A stretch of DNA of 64,000 nt, taken from contig JAUIEC010000016.1 of assembly GCA_030428945.1 (NCBI GenBank), forward strand, positions 62,001-126,000, in the 5' to 3' direction. The notes below the pieces were generated by a model. That model ran no database searches, was not told where the DNA came from, and saw only the letters and a program-made list of their open reading frames with translations. Each line of letters begins with the position of its first letter. Position 1 is the stretch's first letter. The DNA comes from Phycisphaerae bacterium. GTDB taxonomy: Bacteria > Planctomycetota > Phycisphaerae > UBA1845 > Fen-1342. The translations under genes and the position numbers were made by a program. Below are positions 24,377 through 33,664 of this stretch, one piece after another.

Positions 24377-25927
24377 CTACATCTTCTCGAACTGCAGCAT
24401 CAGGGCCGCGTTGTTGCCGTTGTTCTGGGCGGCCACGTCGACCTTGTAGCTGCGGACCTCGACCGGACCGGACATCGTCTCGACCGTGTCGACGAAGATC
24501 TCGTGCGGCAGTTGCACGCTGAACTCGCCCGAGGTGCTCGGCGTCGTCAGCAGGCTGCCCGATACGTTGTAGGACTTGCTGTTGGTGTCGAAGTTCGCCG
24601 GCGGCGTCGTCCAGGTCGCACCACCGTTGATGTCGTTGATCTGGTTGCCGGCCGCGTCGTAGTAGAACACTTCGAAGCGGTAGTCCAGGCTCGTCAGCAG
24701 GTTGCCGCGCTCGTCGACCGGCGGGTTCCAGGTCAGCACCAGGTCCTGCGTGCCGTCGAAGCCGATCGTGGCCGGGCCGGTCAGCGCGGTCGGACTGCCC
24801 GGAGCGCCGTAGGTCGTCACCTTCGGGATGCTGCGGAAGACATAGTTGATCATCCGCGCGTAGACCGCCGTCGTCCCGTCGCCGAAGGTGATCTCGACCG
24901 TGAACGTGTCACCCGGGTTGATGAACGCGTTCGGAATGACGAACTCGTTGAAGTGATTCGTCCCGGCGCTGGTCAGCGCGTAGCCGCTGTCCGCCCACAG
25001 GCCGCCCGCCCCGAGCACCTCGGCCTGCGACAGGTACGGCGGAGCCGGGGCCGGAGGACCGATCACCCGGACCGCGGTGATCGTCCGCGTCAGCGCGTCG
25101 TTGCCGCGGACCTCGAAGGTGATCACCGTGTCCTCACGCAGCGAAGCCTGGATCGCGGCCGTATCGCCCGCGAAGTACGCCCCGGCCGCCTGGTCGTCGT
25201 CGATCTTCAGGTTCATGAAGAAGTTCAGCGTGATGCCGTCGGCCTCGGCCGGGTCGGGGCCGCCGTCCGAATCGAAGTCGTCGATCGTGCCGTCGCCGTC
25301 GTCGTCGCCGTCGAAGATGTCGATCATGCCGTCGCGGTCGATGTCGCAGCGCTGCCGCGGGTTGTCGGTCGGCGCGCCCATCGCGTCGTCGCCGCGGCCG
25401 ACGTCGGCAACCCCGACCGGAACGCCGTTGTCATCGACGCGGGTGATCACGTCGGAGGCGATCGTGGCGTTGGCCAGGTCGGCGTCTCCGCCGGTCATCA
25501 GCGGATCGGTGGTCGGGTCCGCGGGGAAGTCGATCGTGCCGAGATTCACGTCGCCGGCCGCCTCGATGCCGCCGCGGCCCTCGTTGCCGAAGATGTCGAA
25601 CAGCAGCAGGCCGGCCGGCCGACTGTCGGGCTGAACGATGGTGACCATCAGCAGTTCGCCGCTCTCCTCGTCGGGCAGATCGATTTCGAAGTTACCGGAC
25701 GCGTCGGTGTCGCCCAGGTAGGTCTTCAGGGTGCCGGCGCTCTGCACGACGACGCGGTAGCCCGAGTCGGTCGTGCTCTGGGTCGGCAGCTTGCGGGCCG
25801 CGTCCGGTGCGTGGATGGCGCCGCTGACGGTCAGGCCGTCGCCGGTGGTGGTGGTCGGTGTCATCAGCAGGTTGCAGCCTGCCGTGGTCAGGGCGACGAG
25901 GATCGCCAGCGCAATTCCTGCACGCAT
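24377..25927 (-). CDS. Large secreted lipoprotein with calcium-loop-like segments
   Basis: The 516-residue lipoprotein has signal MRAGIALAILVALTTAGC, so the lipid-modified cysteine is residue 18. The body has a beta-sandwich near residues 30-130 (carboxypeptidase-regulatory-like: VVVQSAGTLKTYLGDTDASG), and an Asp-rich thrombospondin-3-like calcium segment, DIDRDGMIDIFDGDDDGDG (about 213-231). A fibronectin-like C-terminal part contains VLTWNPPVDERGNLLTSLDY. It is probably anchored to the outer or inner membrane and exposed. No enzyme signature is seen. It is divergent from flagellin by about 230 bases. Confidence 0.8.
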   Translation of the reverse strand: MRAGIALAILVALTTAGCNLLMTPTTTTGDGLTVSGAIHAPDAARKLPTQSTTDSGYRVVVQSAGTLKTYLGDTDASGNFEIDLPDEESGELLMVTIVQPDSRPAGLLLFDIFGNEGRGGIEAAGDVNLGTIDFPADPTTDPLMTGGDADLANATIASDVITRVDDNGVPVGVADVGRGDDAMGAPTDNPRQRCDIDRDGMIDIFDGDDDGDGTIDDFDSDGGPDPAEADGITLNFFMNLKIDDDQAAGAYFAGDTAAIQASLREDTVITFEVRGNDALTRTITAVRVIGPPAPAPPYLSQAEVLGAGGLWADSGYALTSAGTNHFNEFVIPNAFINPGDTFTVEITFGDGTTAVYARMINYVFRSIPKVTTYGAPGSPTALTGPATIGFDGTQDLVLTWNPPVDERGNLLTSLDYRFEVFYYDAAGNQINDINGGATWTTPPANFDTNSKSYNVSGSLLTTPSTSGEFSVQLPHEIFVDTVETMSGPVEVRSYKVDVAAQNNGNNAALMLQFEKM

Positions 25928-26155
25928 CTGTAGCTCCGTAGGACTGAATGGACATGCGACATCGCGGGCACTGCACGCAGTACCCATAACGTCATCGGTC
26001 CCGGCCCCTGGCGCGGTTGAGGCGGTTCGTGAGGAATTCGCAACGGAAATTCGGGGCGTTTCGCTTGGCAGCGGGCGACGACGTTTCGCATGTTTCTGGC
26101 AGGTCGGGTTACGGCCGCTTGGGACAGACAGACAACAGGGGTTGGAGAAAACGAT

Positions 26156-27547
26156 ATGGCGATCACAGTCACAAACACAAACTCGCTCTCGCTGCTGAAC
26201 ATCCTCAACAAGACATCGATTGCACAAACCAATTCGCTGACGCAGCTCTCGACAGGCTCGCGGATCAATGCCGGCAAGGATGATCCCGCGGGCCTGATTG
26301 CTGCCAGCTCGCTGCAGTCCGAGCTGAACTCGGTCAACGCGGCCCTGAGCAACAACCAGCGGACCGACTCGATCCTCAACGTGGCGGACAAGTCGCTCAA
26401 CGAGGTGTCTTCGCTGCTCGATGAAATCCAGTCGCTGGCCCTCGCGTCGGCCAACGAAGACGCCCTCAGTGCTTCGGAAATCGCCGCCAACCAGGCCCAG
26501 ATCGACAACGCCCTCGAGGCGATCGACCGGATCATCGGCACCACCGAATTCAACGGCAAGAAGCTGCTGGACGGCTCGCTCGGGATCAACACCAGCGGCA
26601 TCGACACCACCAAGCTCGATGACGTCCGCGTCTCGGCCAAGGCCAGCGGCTCGGTCAACCTGACCGTCAGCGTCTCCGGCGCCGCCAGCCAGGCCGCCTT
26701 CACGCTGGCGACCACCTCCGCCAGCGCCGACGCGACCATCTCGGTCCAGGGCAAGGACGGAACGGCCACCATCGAGATCCTGGCCGGCGAGAACCTCAGC
26801 TCGGTCGAAGCCAAGATCAACGCCGCGACCGCCCAGACCGGCGTGACGGCCACCACCAGCGGCGCCAACCTGTCGCTGACCAGCTCGGACTACGGCAGCG
26901 ATGCCTTCGTCCGCGTCACGACCGTGCAGGGCACGCAGAGCGAGATCAACAACGGTGAAGACTCCGGCGCCGATGCCCAGGTGACCGTCAACGGCCAGAC
27001 CGTTTCGGTCGACGGCAAGGACGTCTTCTACCAGGCCAACGGCAACAGCGTCTCGTTCACGCTGACCGACGGCTACAACGACGGCACGGTCACGGGCGAT
27101 GAGACCTTCACGCTCAGTGGCGGTGGCGCGACGTTCCAGCTCGGCACAACGGCCGACACGCGCTCGACGATCGGCATCAGCGGTCTGTACACCCAGCAGC
27201 TCGGCAACGCCTCGGACGGGTTCCTGTCCACGCTCAAGGGCGGCGGTTCCAACAGCCTGCTGAACGACCCGACCAAGGCGGCCCAGATCGCCGCCAAGGC
27301 CAAGCAGCAGATCGCTCAGACGCAGGGCCGGATCGGCGGGTTCCAGAAGTTCCAGGTCGCCTCGGCCCTCAACCAGCAGACCGCCAGCCAGGAATCGCTG
27401 ACGGCCGCGTTGAGCGTCATCCGCGATACGGACTTCGCCCAGGAGACCGCCAACCTGAACCGGCAGAACGTCCTGCAGCAGTCGGCGATCTCCCTGCTGG
27501 GTGTCGCCAACCAGCAGAGTTCGCAGATCCTCTCGCTGCTGCGGTAA
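26156..27547 (+). CDS. fliC: Flagellin
   Basis: The 463-residue flagellin has conserved D0/D1 ends: N-terminal NTNSLSLLNILNKTSIAQTN then LSTGSRINAGKDDPAGL, and C-terminal ALSVIRDTDFAQETANLNRQ then QQSAISLLGVANQQSSQILS. The variable middle (about residues 160-390) is Ala/Ser/Thr-rich and would form the outer surface of the filament. ATG 26156 is preceded by ttggag. The 227-base upstream region shows no convincing sigma-28 or sigma-54 site. No other flagellar genes are in the window; the PilZ protein at 14847 could modulate the same motility system (inference). Confidence 0.95.
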   Translation: MAITVTNTNSLSLLNILNKTSIAQTNSLTQLSTGSRINAGKDDPAGLIAASSLQSELNSVNAALSNNQRTDSILNVADKSLNEVSSLLDEIQSLALASANEDALSASEIAANQAQIDNALEAIDRIIGTTEFNGKKLLDGSLGINTSGIDTTKLDDVRVSAKASGSVNLTVSVSGAASQAAFTLATTSASADATISVQGKDGTATIEILAGENLSSVEAKINAATAQTGVTATTSGANLSLTSSDYGSDAFVRVTTVQGTQSEINNGEDSGADAQVTVNGQTVSVDGKDVFYQANGNSVSFTLTDGYNDGTVTGDETFTLSGGGATFQLGTTADTRSTIGISGLYTQQLGNASDGFLSTLKGGGSNSLLNDPTKAAQIAAKAKQQIAQTQGRIGGFQKFQVASALNQQTASQESLTAALSVIRDTDFAQETANLNRQNVLQQSAISLLGVANQQSSQILSLLR

Positions 27548-27581
27548 ACGCAGCCGGATTCGCGAGCCACTCCCAACGCGG

Positions 27582-27626
27582 CGGGCCGGTCGGTGCAGTC
27601 AGCATCGGCCGGCCCGTCCCTTTTGG
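27582..27626 (+). terminator. Flagellin terminator
   Basis: A 15-pair stem, cgggccggtcggtgc with gcatcggccggcccg (two G-T pairs), and loop agtca, followed by tcccttttgg. Confidence 0.8.
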
Positions 27627-27654
27627 AGGCTTTTGCGTCAGAACGCGAAAGCCC

Positions 27655-27752
27655 CTGAGTAAACAAGTAAGCAAGTGACCAAGTAACAAGTTGTGCGTGC
27701 GGGGCTGTTTCTCCAAACCTTGCTTACTTGGTCGCTTGCTGACTTGCTCACA
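27655..27752 (+). repeat. (GTAAGCAA)n octamer repeat folded as a long inverted repeat
   Basis: The left arm (27658-27691) is four 8-base units of the GTAAGCAA type. The right arm (27719-27752) is the near-exact reverse complement. About 27 bases separate them. Same unit type as the run at 58007. Confidence 0.6.
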
Positions 27753-27785
27753 GGCGATTGGTGCAATCGCCTCTTTTGCGACAGG

Positions 27786-28694
27786 TCAGCGGTCGGGCGG
27801 CCCTCCGGGCACGGGCCGCGGGCGCCGCCCGGAACTCTGCACGATCCAACCCGCGACCGCACCGAGGATCCACGGCGCGCCGAGCAGCGTCGCCCGCGGG
27901 ATTTCCTCGCCGATCACCAGCCAGGTCAGGATCGGGTTCGTGACCGCTTCGAGCAGGACGATCAGGGCCGCCTGCTGAGCCGGCACCCGGGCCAGCGCCC
28001 AACTGAACAGCACGTACGGCAGCGCCATCTGCACCACCCCGAGCAGCAGCGCCAGGCTCCATTGCGGCCCGCTCAGGCTGACGCCCGCCAGCAGCGCGAA
28101 CGGCAGCATCAGCAGACCCGACCCGCAGAAGTTCAGCGCCACCACCGTGGTCGGATGAACCCGCGCCAGCGCCCGCAGCACGACCGTCAGCGCGCCGTAA
28201 CCGACGCCCGCCCCGAGCGCGATCACCAGCCCCGGCAGATCCGTCTGCCACTGCAGCGCCAGGATCGTCGCCACCCCGACCATCGCCAGCAGCAGCCACA
28301 GCACGTCCCGCGGATGCTGACGCTCCCCCAGCAGCAGCGGCGCAAGCAAAAAGACCCAGATCGGCGAGGTGTACTGCAGCACGATCGCGTTGGCCGCCTC
28401 GGTCTGCGTGTTGGCGATCACGAAACAGGCCGTCATCAGCGTGAACGTCGCCACCCCCAGCACCGGCCAGCGAAGCGGCACCGCCGACAGCGTCCCGCGA
28501 TGCCGCCAGGCCAGCGGAACGAACACGGCCCCACCCAGCAGCGACCGCAGCATCGCGATCGTGATGCCCGGAACCGGCCCGCCCAGGTCGCCGCCGTTCA
28601 GGGTCTTGATCAGCGGCCCGGCCATGCTCCAAAGCAGCGCGCAGCCCACCAGCGCGAGAACGCCGAGCCAGCGCTGCGGATGCGGTTGCTCCAT
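27786..28694 (-). CDS. EamA/DMT-superfamily transporter
   Basis: The 302-residue protein has ten hydrophobic helices arranged as two EamA repeats. The first is LGVLALVGCALLWSMAGPLI with YTSPIWVFLLAPLLLGE; the second includes GVGYGALTVVLRALA and LIVLLEAVTNPILTWLVIGE. The paired phrases ending in LGE and IGE are typical of drug/metabolite transporters. Such proteins export amino acids, metabolites or cofactors across the inner membrane; the substrate is unknown. Start ATG 28694 opens the first helix. The tail is basic and proline-rich. It is divergent from the propeller-cytochrome gene. Confidence 0.88.
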   Translation of the reverse strand: MEQPHPQRWLGVLALVGCALLWSMAGPLIKTLNGGDLGGPVPGITIAMLRSLLGGAVFVPLAWRHRGTLSAVPLRWPVLGVATFTLMTACFVIANTQTEAANAIVLQYTSPIWVFLLAPLLLGERQHPRDVLWLLLAMVGVATILALQWQTDLPGLVIALGAGVGYGALTVVLRALARVHPTTVVALNFCGSGLLMLPFALLAGVSLSGPQWSLALLLGVVQMALPYVLFSWALARVPAQQAALIVLLEAVTNPILTWLVIGEEIPRATLLGAPWILGAVAGWIVQSSGRRPRPVPGGPPDR

Positions 28695-28954
28695 GCCCAC
28701 AGAGTAGGGAGCCGGCGTGCCGGCGGAAAGGGAGCCCGCCAGCCCGACCACCACGCGGCATCCGCATCTCCCCCGTTCCCCCGGCCCTCCCGGCGTTGTT
28801 CGACTCCGGCAAGCCTTGCCCAAAAGGGCAGGGATGGCTTTGTTGGATCGCGTTCGACCGGCCCCGCGGATCGCGGACTAGCCTGCCACTGCGATGCGGA
28901 TCTCGTTCGAGGTCCGCGGCAGTTCGATTCGCGCTATATGGTGGAGGGCGTGTG

Positions 28955-31900
28955 ATGTCAGCGGTCGCCAGGTTGGTGATGACGTGTGCGTGTGGTCTGC
29001 TGGCCGGTCAGAGCGTACTGGCGGCGGACTTCGACGGGGTCTTCCGGACGCGGGGCGAGATCGCCTTTCCGCTGATGCCCGGGCACCCGGTCGTGACGGA
29101 TCCGAAGGGCGCGATTCCCGACGCGTTCCGCGACATGCTGACGCTCAACGCGCCGAGCATTCCGATCCCCGTCGTCTGGCCGGTCGCCAGCGGCAGCTTC
29201 GTCAACTACGAGACGTTCCCGTTCAAGGGCCTGGCGCTCAGCCCGGACGCGGCCACGCTGTACGCGGTCAACACGCCGAACGCCAGCCTGGCCGTGATTG
29301 ACGTACCGGCCGACGGCGACCTGCCGCGGATCGCGCGCGAGATCCGGGTCGGACTGGACCCGGTCTCGGTCGCGGTGCAGCCCGGTACCGGCGGGCAGTT
29401 CGTCTGGGTCGTCAACTACATCTCCGACGACGTCAGCGTGATCGACATGGACTCCGAGCAGGTCGTCGCGGTCATTCCCGTCGGCAACGAACCGACCGTG
29501 ATCCTGTTCGACGCCAGCGGCGGACACGCCTACGTCGTCCTGCAGAGCACCCCGCCGGGCGCCGACACGAGCAACACCCTGCCGCACCTGGTCACGATCG
29601 ACACGGCCACGCGCCAGGTCGTGCATCAGCTCGAACTCGAAATGAACAACACCCGAGCGGCCGCGATCGACGTGGCCGGACAGCGCCTGTACGTGGCCGC
29701 CCAGGACTCGGGCAACAACACGACGCTGGCGGGCATTCCGGTGGCGTTGCGGTTCACGACCGATCCCAACGAGATCCCGGTATTCGACTACTCGCTGCGG
29801 ATGCTGCAGCAGTTCAGTCTGACCAGCGCCCTGTTCAACGGCTCGTCGCTGGGTCCCTACCCGGACCCGGCGGCCGAGCCGAATCCGCCGCTGGTCCCGC
29901 GGATCGTGCCGGACGCCGGCGTCGCGGGCACGGCCTGGCAGCAGTTGATGGACGTGCTGACGCTGCCGGACGGCAGCATCGACCCGGCCGTCCTGACCCA
30001 GTGGGAGAGCGAGTTCGGCATCACCAACGGACAGCACGTCCTCGAGGAGATCGCCCACGACGTGAAGGACACGGTCGACCACGACATCGCGATCATCGAC
30101 CTGGCTTCACCCGCGGCACCGCAGGTCAGCGGCTACATCGGCGAGATCGGCACGACCCTGACCGGCATGGCCTACGACCCCGCCGGCGACCGCCTGCTGA
30201 TCGCCAACACCGAAGCGCTCAACGAACTGCGGACCGTCACGCAACTCCGCGGCCGTTCGGTCGATCATCGCGTCACGATCGTCGACGATCCGGCCGGGGC
30301 CGCGACCGTGACGGTCACCGACCTGCACAGCGGACTGGCCGCGTTCAACCTGCCGGTCCCGACCGATGCGTGGGGCTCGCTCGCACTGCCGCAGGACATC
30401 GTGCTGAGCAGCGACGCCAGCCGGGCTTTCGTGGCCGCCTTCGGGCCCGGCCGGATCGGCGTGCTGCGCGGCGGCGACGCGGCGGTGAACGAACGTCTGG
30501 ATGTCGGCGAGGGCGCCCGCAGCCTGTGCCTGGACGAGGCCAACCAGCGCCTGTTCGTGCTGAATCGCGGCGAACTGTCGGTCACGATGGTCGATGTCGC
30601 CGTCCGCCCGGCCGTCGTGCTGCGCAAGCTGTTCCTGTTCAACCCCGAACCGGCGATCGTCAAGCAGGGCCGCAAGTTCGCCAACGCGACCGACTTCTCG
30701 CCGAACAACGCCACCAGTTGCCACACCTGTCACACGGACATGCACCACGACCACCTCTCCTGGGACCTCGGCGAGCCGAACCAGGGCCTGCTGCCGGTGC
30801 CGAGCAACGTGGTCGGCAGCAACCATCCGATGAAGGGCCCGATGTTCACGCTGTCGCTGCGGGGGCTGAAGGACCACAACAAGTTCCACTGGCGGGGCGA
30901 CAAGCCCGCGCTGCAGGACTTCAACGGCACGTTCAGCCTGCTGTTCGGCGGCCAGCAGTTGCCGCAGGACCAGATCGACGCGATGGCCGGCTACATCGAA
31001 TCGATCGAATACGCCCCCAGCCCGCACTACACGCGGACCAATCAGCTCGAAAGCGAGTCGGCCCTGACCGGCGCGGTGCTGTTCATCAGCGCCTGCGGGC
31101 CATGCCACTCGCTGTTCGAGGACGGCACGCTGAAGAACGCCAACGGCGAAGACGACGCCGGCGGGAACTTCGAGTCGATCTTCGCCCAGATCCAGGAAAT
31201 CACCCAGCTTCGCCAGATCGAGAAGAAGTACAACAGCGACGTCTACACCGGCTTCGGCCTGGTGCACGACGGCCGCGAGACACGCGAAGAACCCGTCCCG
31301 GAACTGTCGCCCCACGTCGATCATCCGCTGCACACGTTCCTCAAGACCTTCTTCCCGGCCTTCGACCCGAACGAGCGCGGCCAGATCATCGAGTTCATGA
31401 CCGCTTATCCGACCAACTCGCTGCCGGTCGTCGGCTGGCAGGTGCGCGTCACCGGCCCGGGCCAGGCGCAGCAGGTCGCCGACATCAACACCATGATCGC
31501 CCAGAGCCTGCTGACACCGTCGCAGAACGATGTCGTCGCGCAGGGCACGCTCGGCGGTACGCCGATCGGACTCGTGCTGGTGGCGGAGGATCCCAACGAC
31601 CCGATCGAATTCCAGTCGGATACGTTCGAACTGTTCACGCTGAACGACCTGCTGAATTCGCTGTCCGATGCGGATGCCCTGGTCTTCTCGGCCGTTCCGC
31701 CCGGGTCCGGCAACCGGATCGGCGTCGACTGGGACCAGGACTGCATCCCGAACGGGCTCGACGCCTATCCGCTCGGCACAGCCGACCTGAACGGCGACAC
31801 CCAGGTCAACCTGACCGACCTCGCCGAGGTCCTCGCCCGCTTCGGACAGGAACAGGTGCGGCGCGAGGACGGCGACGTGACCGGCGACGGCCGGGTCGGA

Positions 31901-31966
31901 CTCAGCGACCTGGCCGAGGTGCTGGCCGCCTTCGGACAGACGACCTGCGCGGATCCGCCCGACTAG
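28955..31966 (+). CDS. Secreted beta-propeller, di-heme cytochrome and dockerin-like fusion (1003 aa)
   Basis: Signal peptide to about residue 24 (GLLAGQSVLAA). A YVTN/NHL-like seven-bladed propeller follows (for example LALSPDAATLYAVNTPNASL and FVWVVNYISDDVSVIDMDSE). A cytochrome part has CHTCH at 589-593 and CGPCH at 714-718, as in the MauG/peroxidase-like c-type modules attached to propellers. The protein ends with an EF-hand-like IGVDWDQDCIPNGLDAYPL and two dockerin-like loops, DLNGDTQVNLTDLAEVLARF and GDVTGDGRVGLSDLAEVLAA. It is likely periplasmic or surface electron-transfer or oxidoreductase machinery. The TAG stop lies inside CTAG, the end of a MITE-like element. Confidence 0.85.
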   Translation: MSAVARLVMTCACGLLAGQSVLAADFDGVFRTRGEIAFPLMPGHPVVTDPKGAIPDAFRDMLTLNAPSIPIPVVWPVASGSFVNYETFPFKGLALSPDAATLYAVNTPNASLAVIDVPADGDLPRIAREIRVGLDPVSVAVQPGTGGQFVWVVNYISDDVSVIDMDSEQVVAVIPVGNEPTVILFDASGGHAYVVLQSTPPGADTSNTLPHLVTIDTATRQVVHQLELEMNNTRAAAIDVAGQRLYVAAQDSGNNTTLAGIPVALRFTTDPNEIPVFDYSLRMLQQFSLTSALFNGSSLGPYPDPAAEPNPPLVPRIVPDAGVAGTAWQQLMDVLTLPDGSIDPAVLTQWESEFGITNGQHVLEEIAHDVKDTVDHDIAIIDLASPAAPQVSGYIGEIGTTLTGMAYDPAGDRLLIANTEALNELRTVTQLRGRSVDHRVTIVDDPAGAATVTVTDLHSGLAAFNLPVPTDAWGSLALPQDIVLSSDASRAFVAAFGPGRIGVLRGGDAAVNERLDVGEGARSLCLDEANQRLFVLNRGELSVTMVDVAVRPAVVLRKLFLFNPEPAIVKQGRKFANATDFSPNNATSCHTCHTDMHHDHLSWDLGEPNQGLLPVPSNVVGSNHPMKGPMFTLSLRGLKDHNKFHWRGDKPALQDFNGTFSLLFGGQQLPQDQIDAMAGYIESIEYAPSPHYTRTNQLESESALTGAVLFISACGPCHSLFEDGTLKNANGEDDAGGNFESIFAQIQEITQLRQIEKKYNSDVYTGFGLVHDGRETREEPVPELSPHVDHPLHTFLKTFFPAFDPNERGQIIEFMTAYPTNSLPVVGWQVRVTGPGQAQQVADINTMIAQSLLTPSQNDVVAQGTLGGTPIGLVLVAEDPNDPIEFQSDTFELFTLNDLLNSLSDADALVFSAVPPGSGNRIGVDWDQDCIPNGLDAYPLGTADLNGDTQVNLTDLAEVLARFGQEQVRREDGDVTGDGRVGLSDLAEVLAAFGQTTCADPPD

Positions 31967-32129
31967 GCCGTGCTGAACGGATGCAAATGAGCTGCCGAGG
32001 CCGTGAAAAGATGGAAATGTGAAGGAGTGAAGGAGGGCGGTTTCGCGACGCTCTTCCCTCTTTCATCCTTCACTCCTTCAATCCTGCACGGCGGCAACAA
32101 CGCGATTGGATCCATCAAACGGAACCTGG
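31963..32129 (+). mobile_element. MITE-like element, copy A
   Basis: 167 bases. Left end CTAGGCCGTGCTGAACGGAT; right end, read inward on the minus strand, CCAGGTTCCGTTTGATGGAT. Aligned without gaps the 26-base ends match at 14 positions. Inner arms are tgtgaaggagtgaaggaggg and a pyrimidine-rich partner. It shares the block ggatgcaaatgagctgcc with copy C, and the block gatggatccaatcgcgttg with copies B and C. It carries no coding region, so mobility would need a transposase elsewhere. Confidence 0.65.
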
Positions 32130-32254
32130 AACCACGGCCGAACCGGACAAGCCTGGGAGCCTGAGTGGGTCGCGGCGACACCGTCTCCGCGGCCTGCTCG
32201 TGTTTTCGGGCGGGCGCCCGTCCGTCGCGCGCGACAGGTCGGGCCGCGGCAGGC

Positions 32255-33664
32255 TCAGCCGCGCGCGGGTCCCTTGCGACGGCGAATGCGCCAGATCGTG
32301 AACGTGGCCACCGCGGCCACCGTGACGAACGGCCACCACGACTGCCGCCCGCGCGGGTGCTGGGCGTCGACGCTTCGGCGCCAGCCCGCCAGTTGCGCCC
32401 GCAGGATCGCCGCGATCCCGGGATGTTCGTCCGCCAGGTTGGTCTGCTCGCCCGGGTCCGTGGCCAGGTCATAGAGTTCCAGCCCGCCGTCGTCGAGCCA
32501 CTCGATCAGACGCCAGTCCTCGAAGCGGATGACACTGTGCGGCCGCGCGCCCAGGGCGTGGTAGTGCGGATAGTGCCAGTAAAGCGCCTGCCGCGGCAGA
32601 CCCGCCTGCGGATTGCGCAACAGCCCGGTCAGGTCGCGACCGTCGTGCCGCAGCCTGGCCGGCAGCCCGACCCCGGCCGCGGCGCACAGGGTCGGCAGAA
32701 AGTCGTTCGAGATGATCGGCGTGTCGCTGACGCCCGCGGGCGTGACCTGGCCGGGCCAGCGGATGATGGTCGGCACCCGCACGCCCCCTTCGTAGGCGGT
32801 GCCCTTGCCGCCGCGCAGCGGATCGTTCGAGGTCGCCCGTCCTTCGCGTCCCGGGTAGCCGCCGTTGTCGCTGGTGACGATCACCAGCGTGCGCTCGGCG
32901 AGTCCCCGGGCGGCCAGCGTGTCGAGCAGTTCCCCGACACTGTCGTCAAGGTCGGCGAGCATGGCCGCATAGACCGGATCGCGGTGCAGCGTCGGCGGCG
33001 GGTCGGGCAGCGGCGCCGGGTCCGTCGCCAGCAACGGGCGATGCACCAGGTGGTGACTGACGAAACACAGAAACGGCTGGTCGCGATGGGCCGCGATGAA
33101 CGCCGAAGCGGCCGCCGTGATCTGCCGGGCGTGGTGCGTGTCGTCCCCCGCGGCCGCATCCTCGCCGGGCCGAACGGTGGTCAGCACCGTCTCGAAGCCG
33201 TGCGAACCGGGATCACCCGCACGACCGGGGGCGTAGTGCTTGTCGCGGTTCAGGTGCCACTTGCCGAAGAAGCCGGTCGCGTAGCCCGCATCGCCGAGCA
33301 GGGTGGCCAGTGTCGGCGTGCCCGGCGGAAGTTGTCTCCGCCAGTCGGGCGGGCGCAGACGCCCGAGGTCCTCGCCGGGAATGTAGTCGGTCAGGTGCAG
33401 GCGGGCCGGGTACTGGCCGGTCAGGATGCTGGCCCGGGTTGGCGAGCAGACGTGCGCCGCGGCATAGCTGCTGGTGAAGCGAAGCCCGTCGCGAGCAAGC
33501 CGGTCGAGGTGCGGCGTCTGGTGCAGATCGCTGCCGTAACATCCCAGGTCGCGCCAGCCAACATCATCCATCAGGATGAACACGATCGAGGGACGCTCGG
33601 TGGCGCGGGCGGTGCTCAGCGCCGCGCAGGTCAGCAGGCAGGCGACCAGGGTCCGGGGCATCAT
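32255..33664 (-). CDS. Sulfatase with C-terminal membrane anchor
   Basis: A 469-residue type I sulfatase. Its signal peptide ends around residue 22. The catalytic formylglycine site is C73 in CSPTRASILTG (CxPxR), and metal ligands include D33-D34 in FILMDDVGWRD. The second signature is GYATGFFGKWHL, and VTSDNGG carries further ligands. A hydrophobic helix near the C-terminus, WWPFVTVAAVATFTIW, followed by RIRRRKGPARG suggests a membrane anchor. Sulfatases of planctomycetes desulfate marine and algal polysaccharides. The start overlaps the PAP2 stop (ATGA), placing it last in pyrR-pyrB-PAP2-sulfatase. No maturation enzyme (anSME) is adjacent. Confidence 0.9.
   Translation of the reverse strand: MMPRTLVACLLTCAALSTARATERPSIVFILMDDVGWRDLGCYGSDLHQTPHLDRLARDGLRFTSSYAAAHVCSPTRASILTGQYPARLHLTDYIPGEDLGRLRPPDWRRQLPPGTPTLATLLGDAGYATGFFGKWHLNRDKHYAPGRAGDPGSHGFETVLTTVRPGEDAAAGDDTHHARQITAAASAFIAAHRDQPFLCFVSHHLVHRPLLATDPAPLPDPPPTLHRDPVYAAMLADLDDSVGELLDTLAARGLAERTLVIVTSDNGGYPGREGRATSNDPLRGGKGTAYEGGVRVPTIIRWPGQVTPAGVSDTPIISNDFLPTLCAAAGVGLPARLRHDGRDLTGLLRNPQAGLPRQALYWHYPHYHALGARPHSVIRFEDWRLIEWLDDGGLELYDLATDPGEQTNLADEHPGIAAILRAQLAGWRRSVDAQHPRGRQSWWPFVTVAAVATFTIWRIRRRKGPARG

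Noticed and set aside
25930..26150. Sigma-28 or sigma-54 promoter for flagellin
   Set aside because: No GCCGATAA or GG-N10-GC with correct flanks was found; TTGGCA at 26065 has a poor -10.
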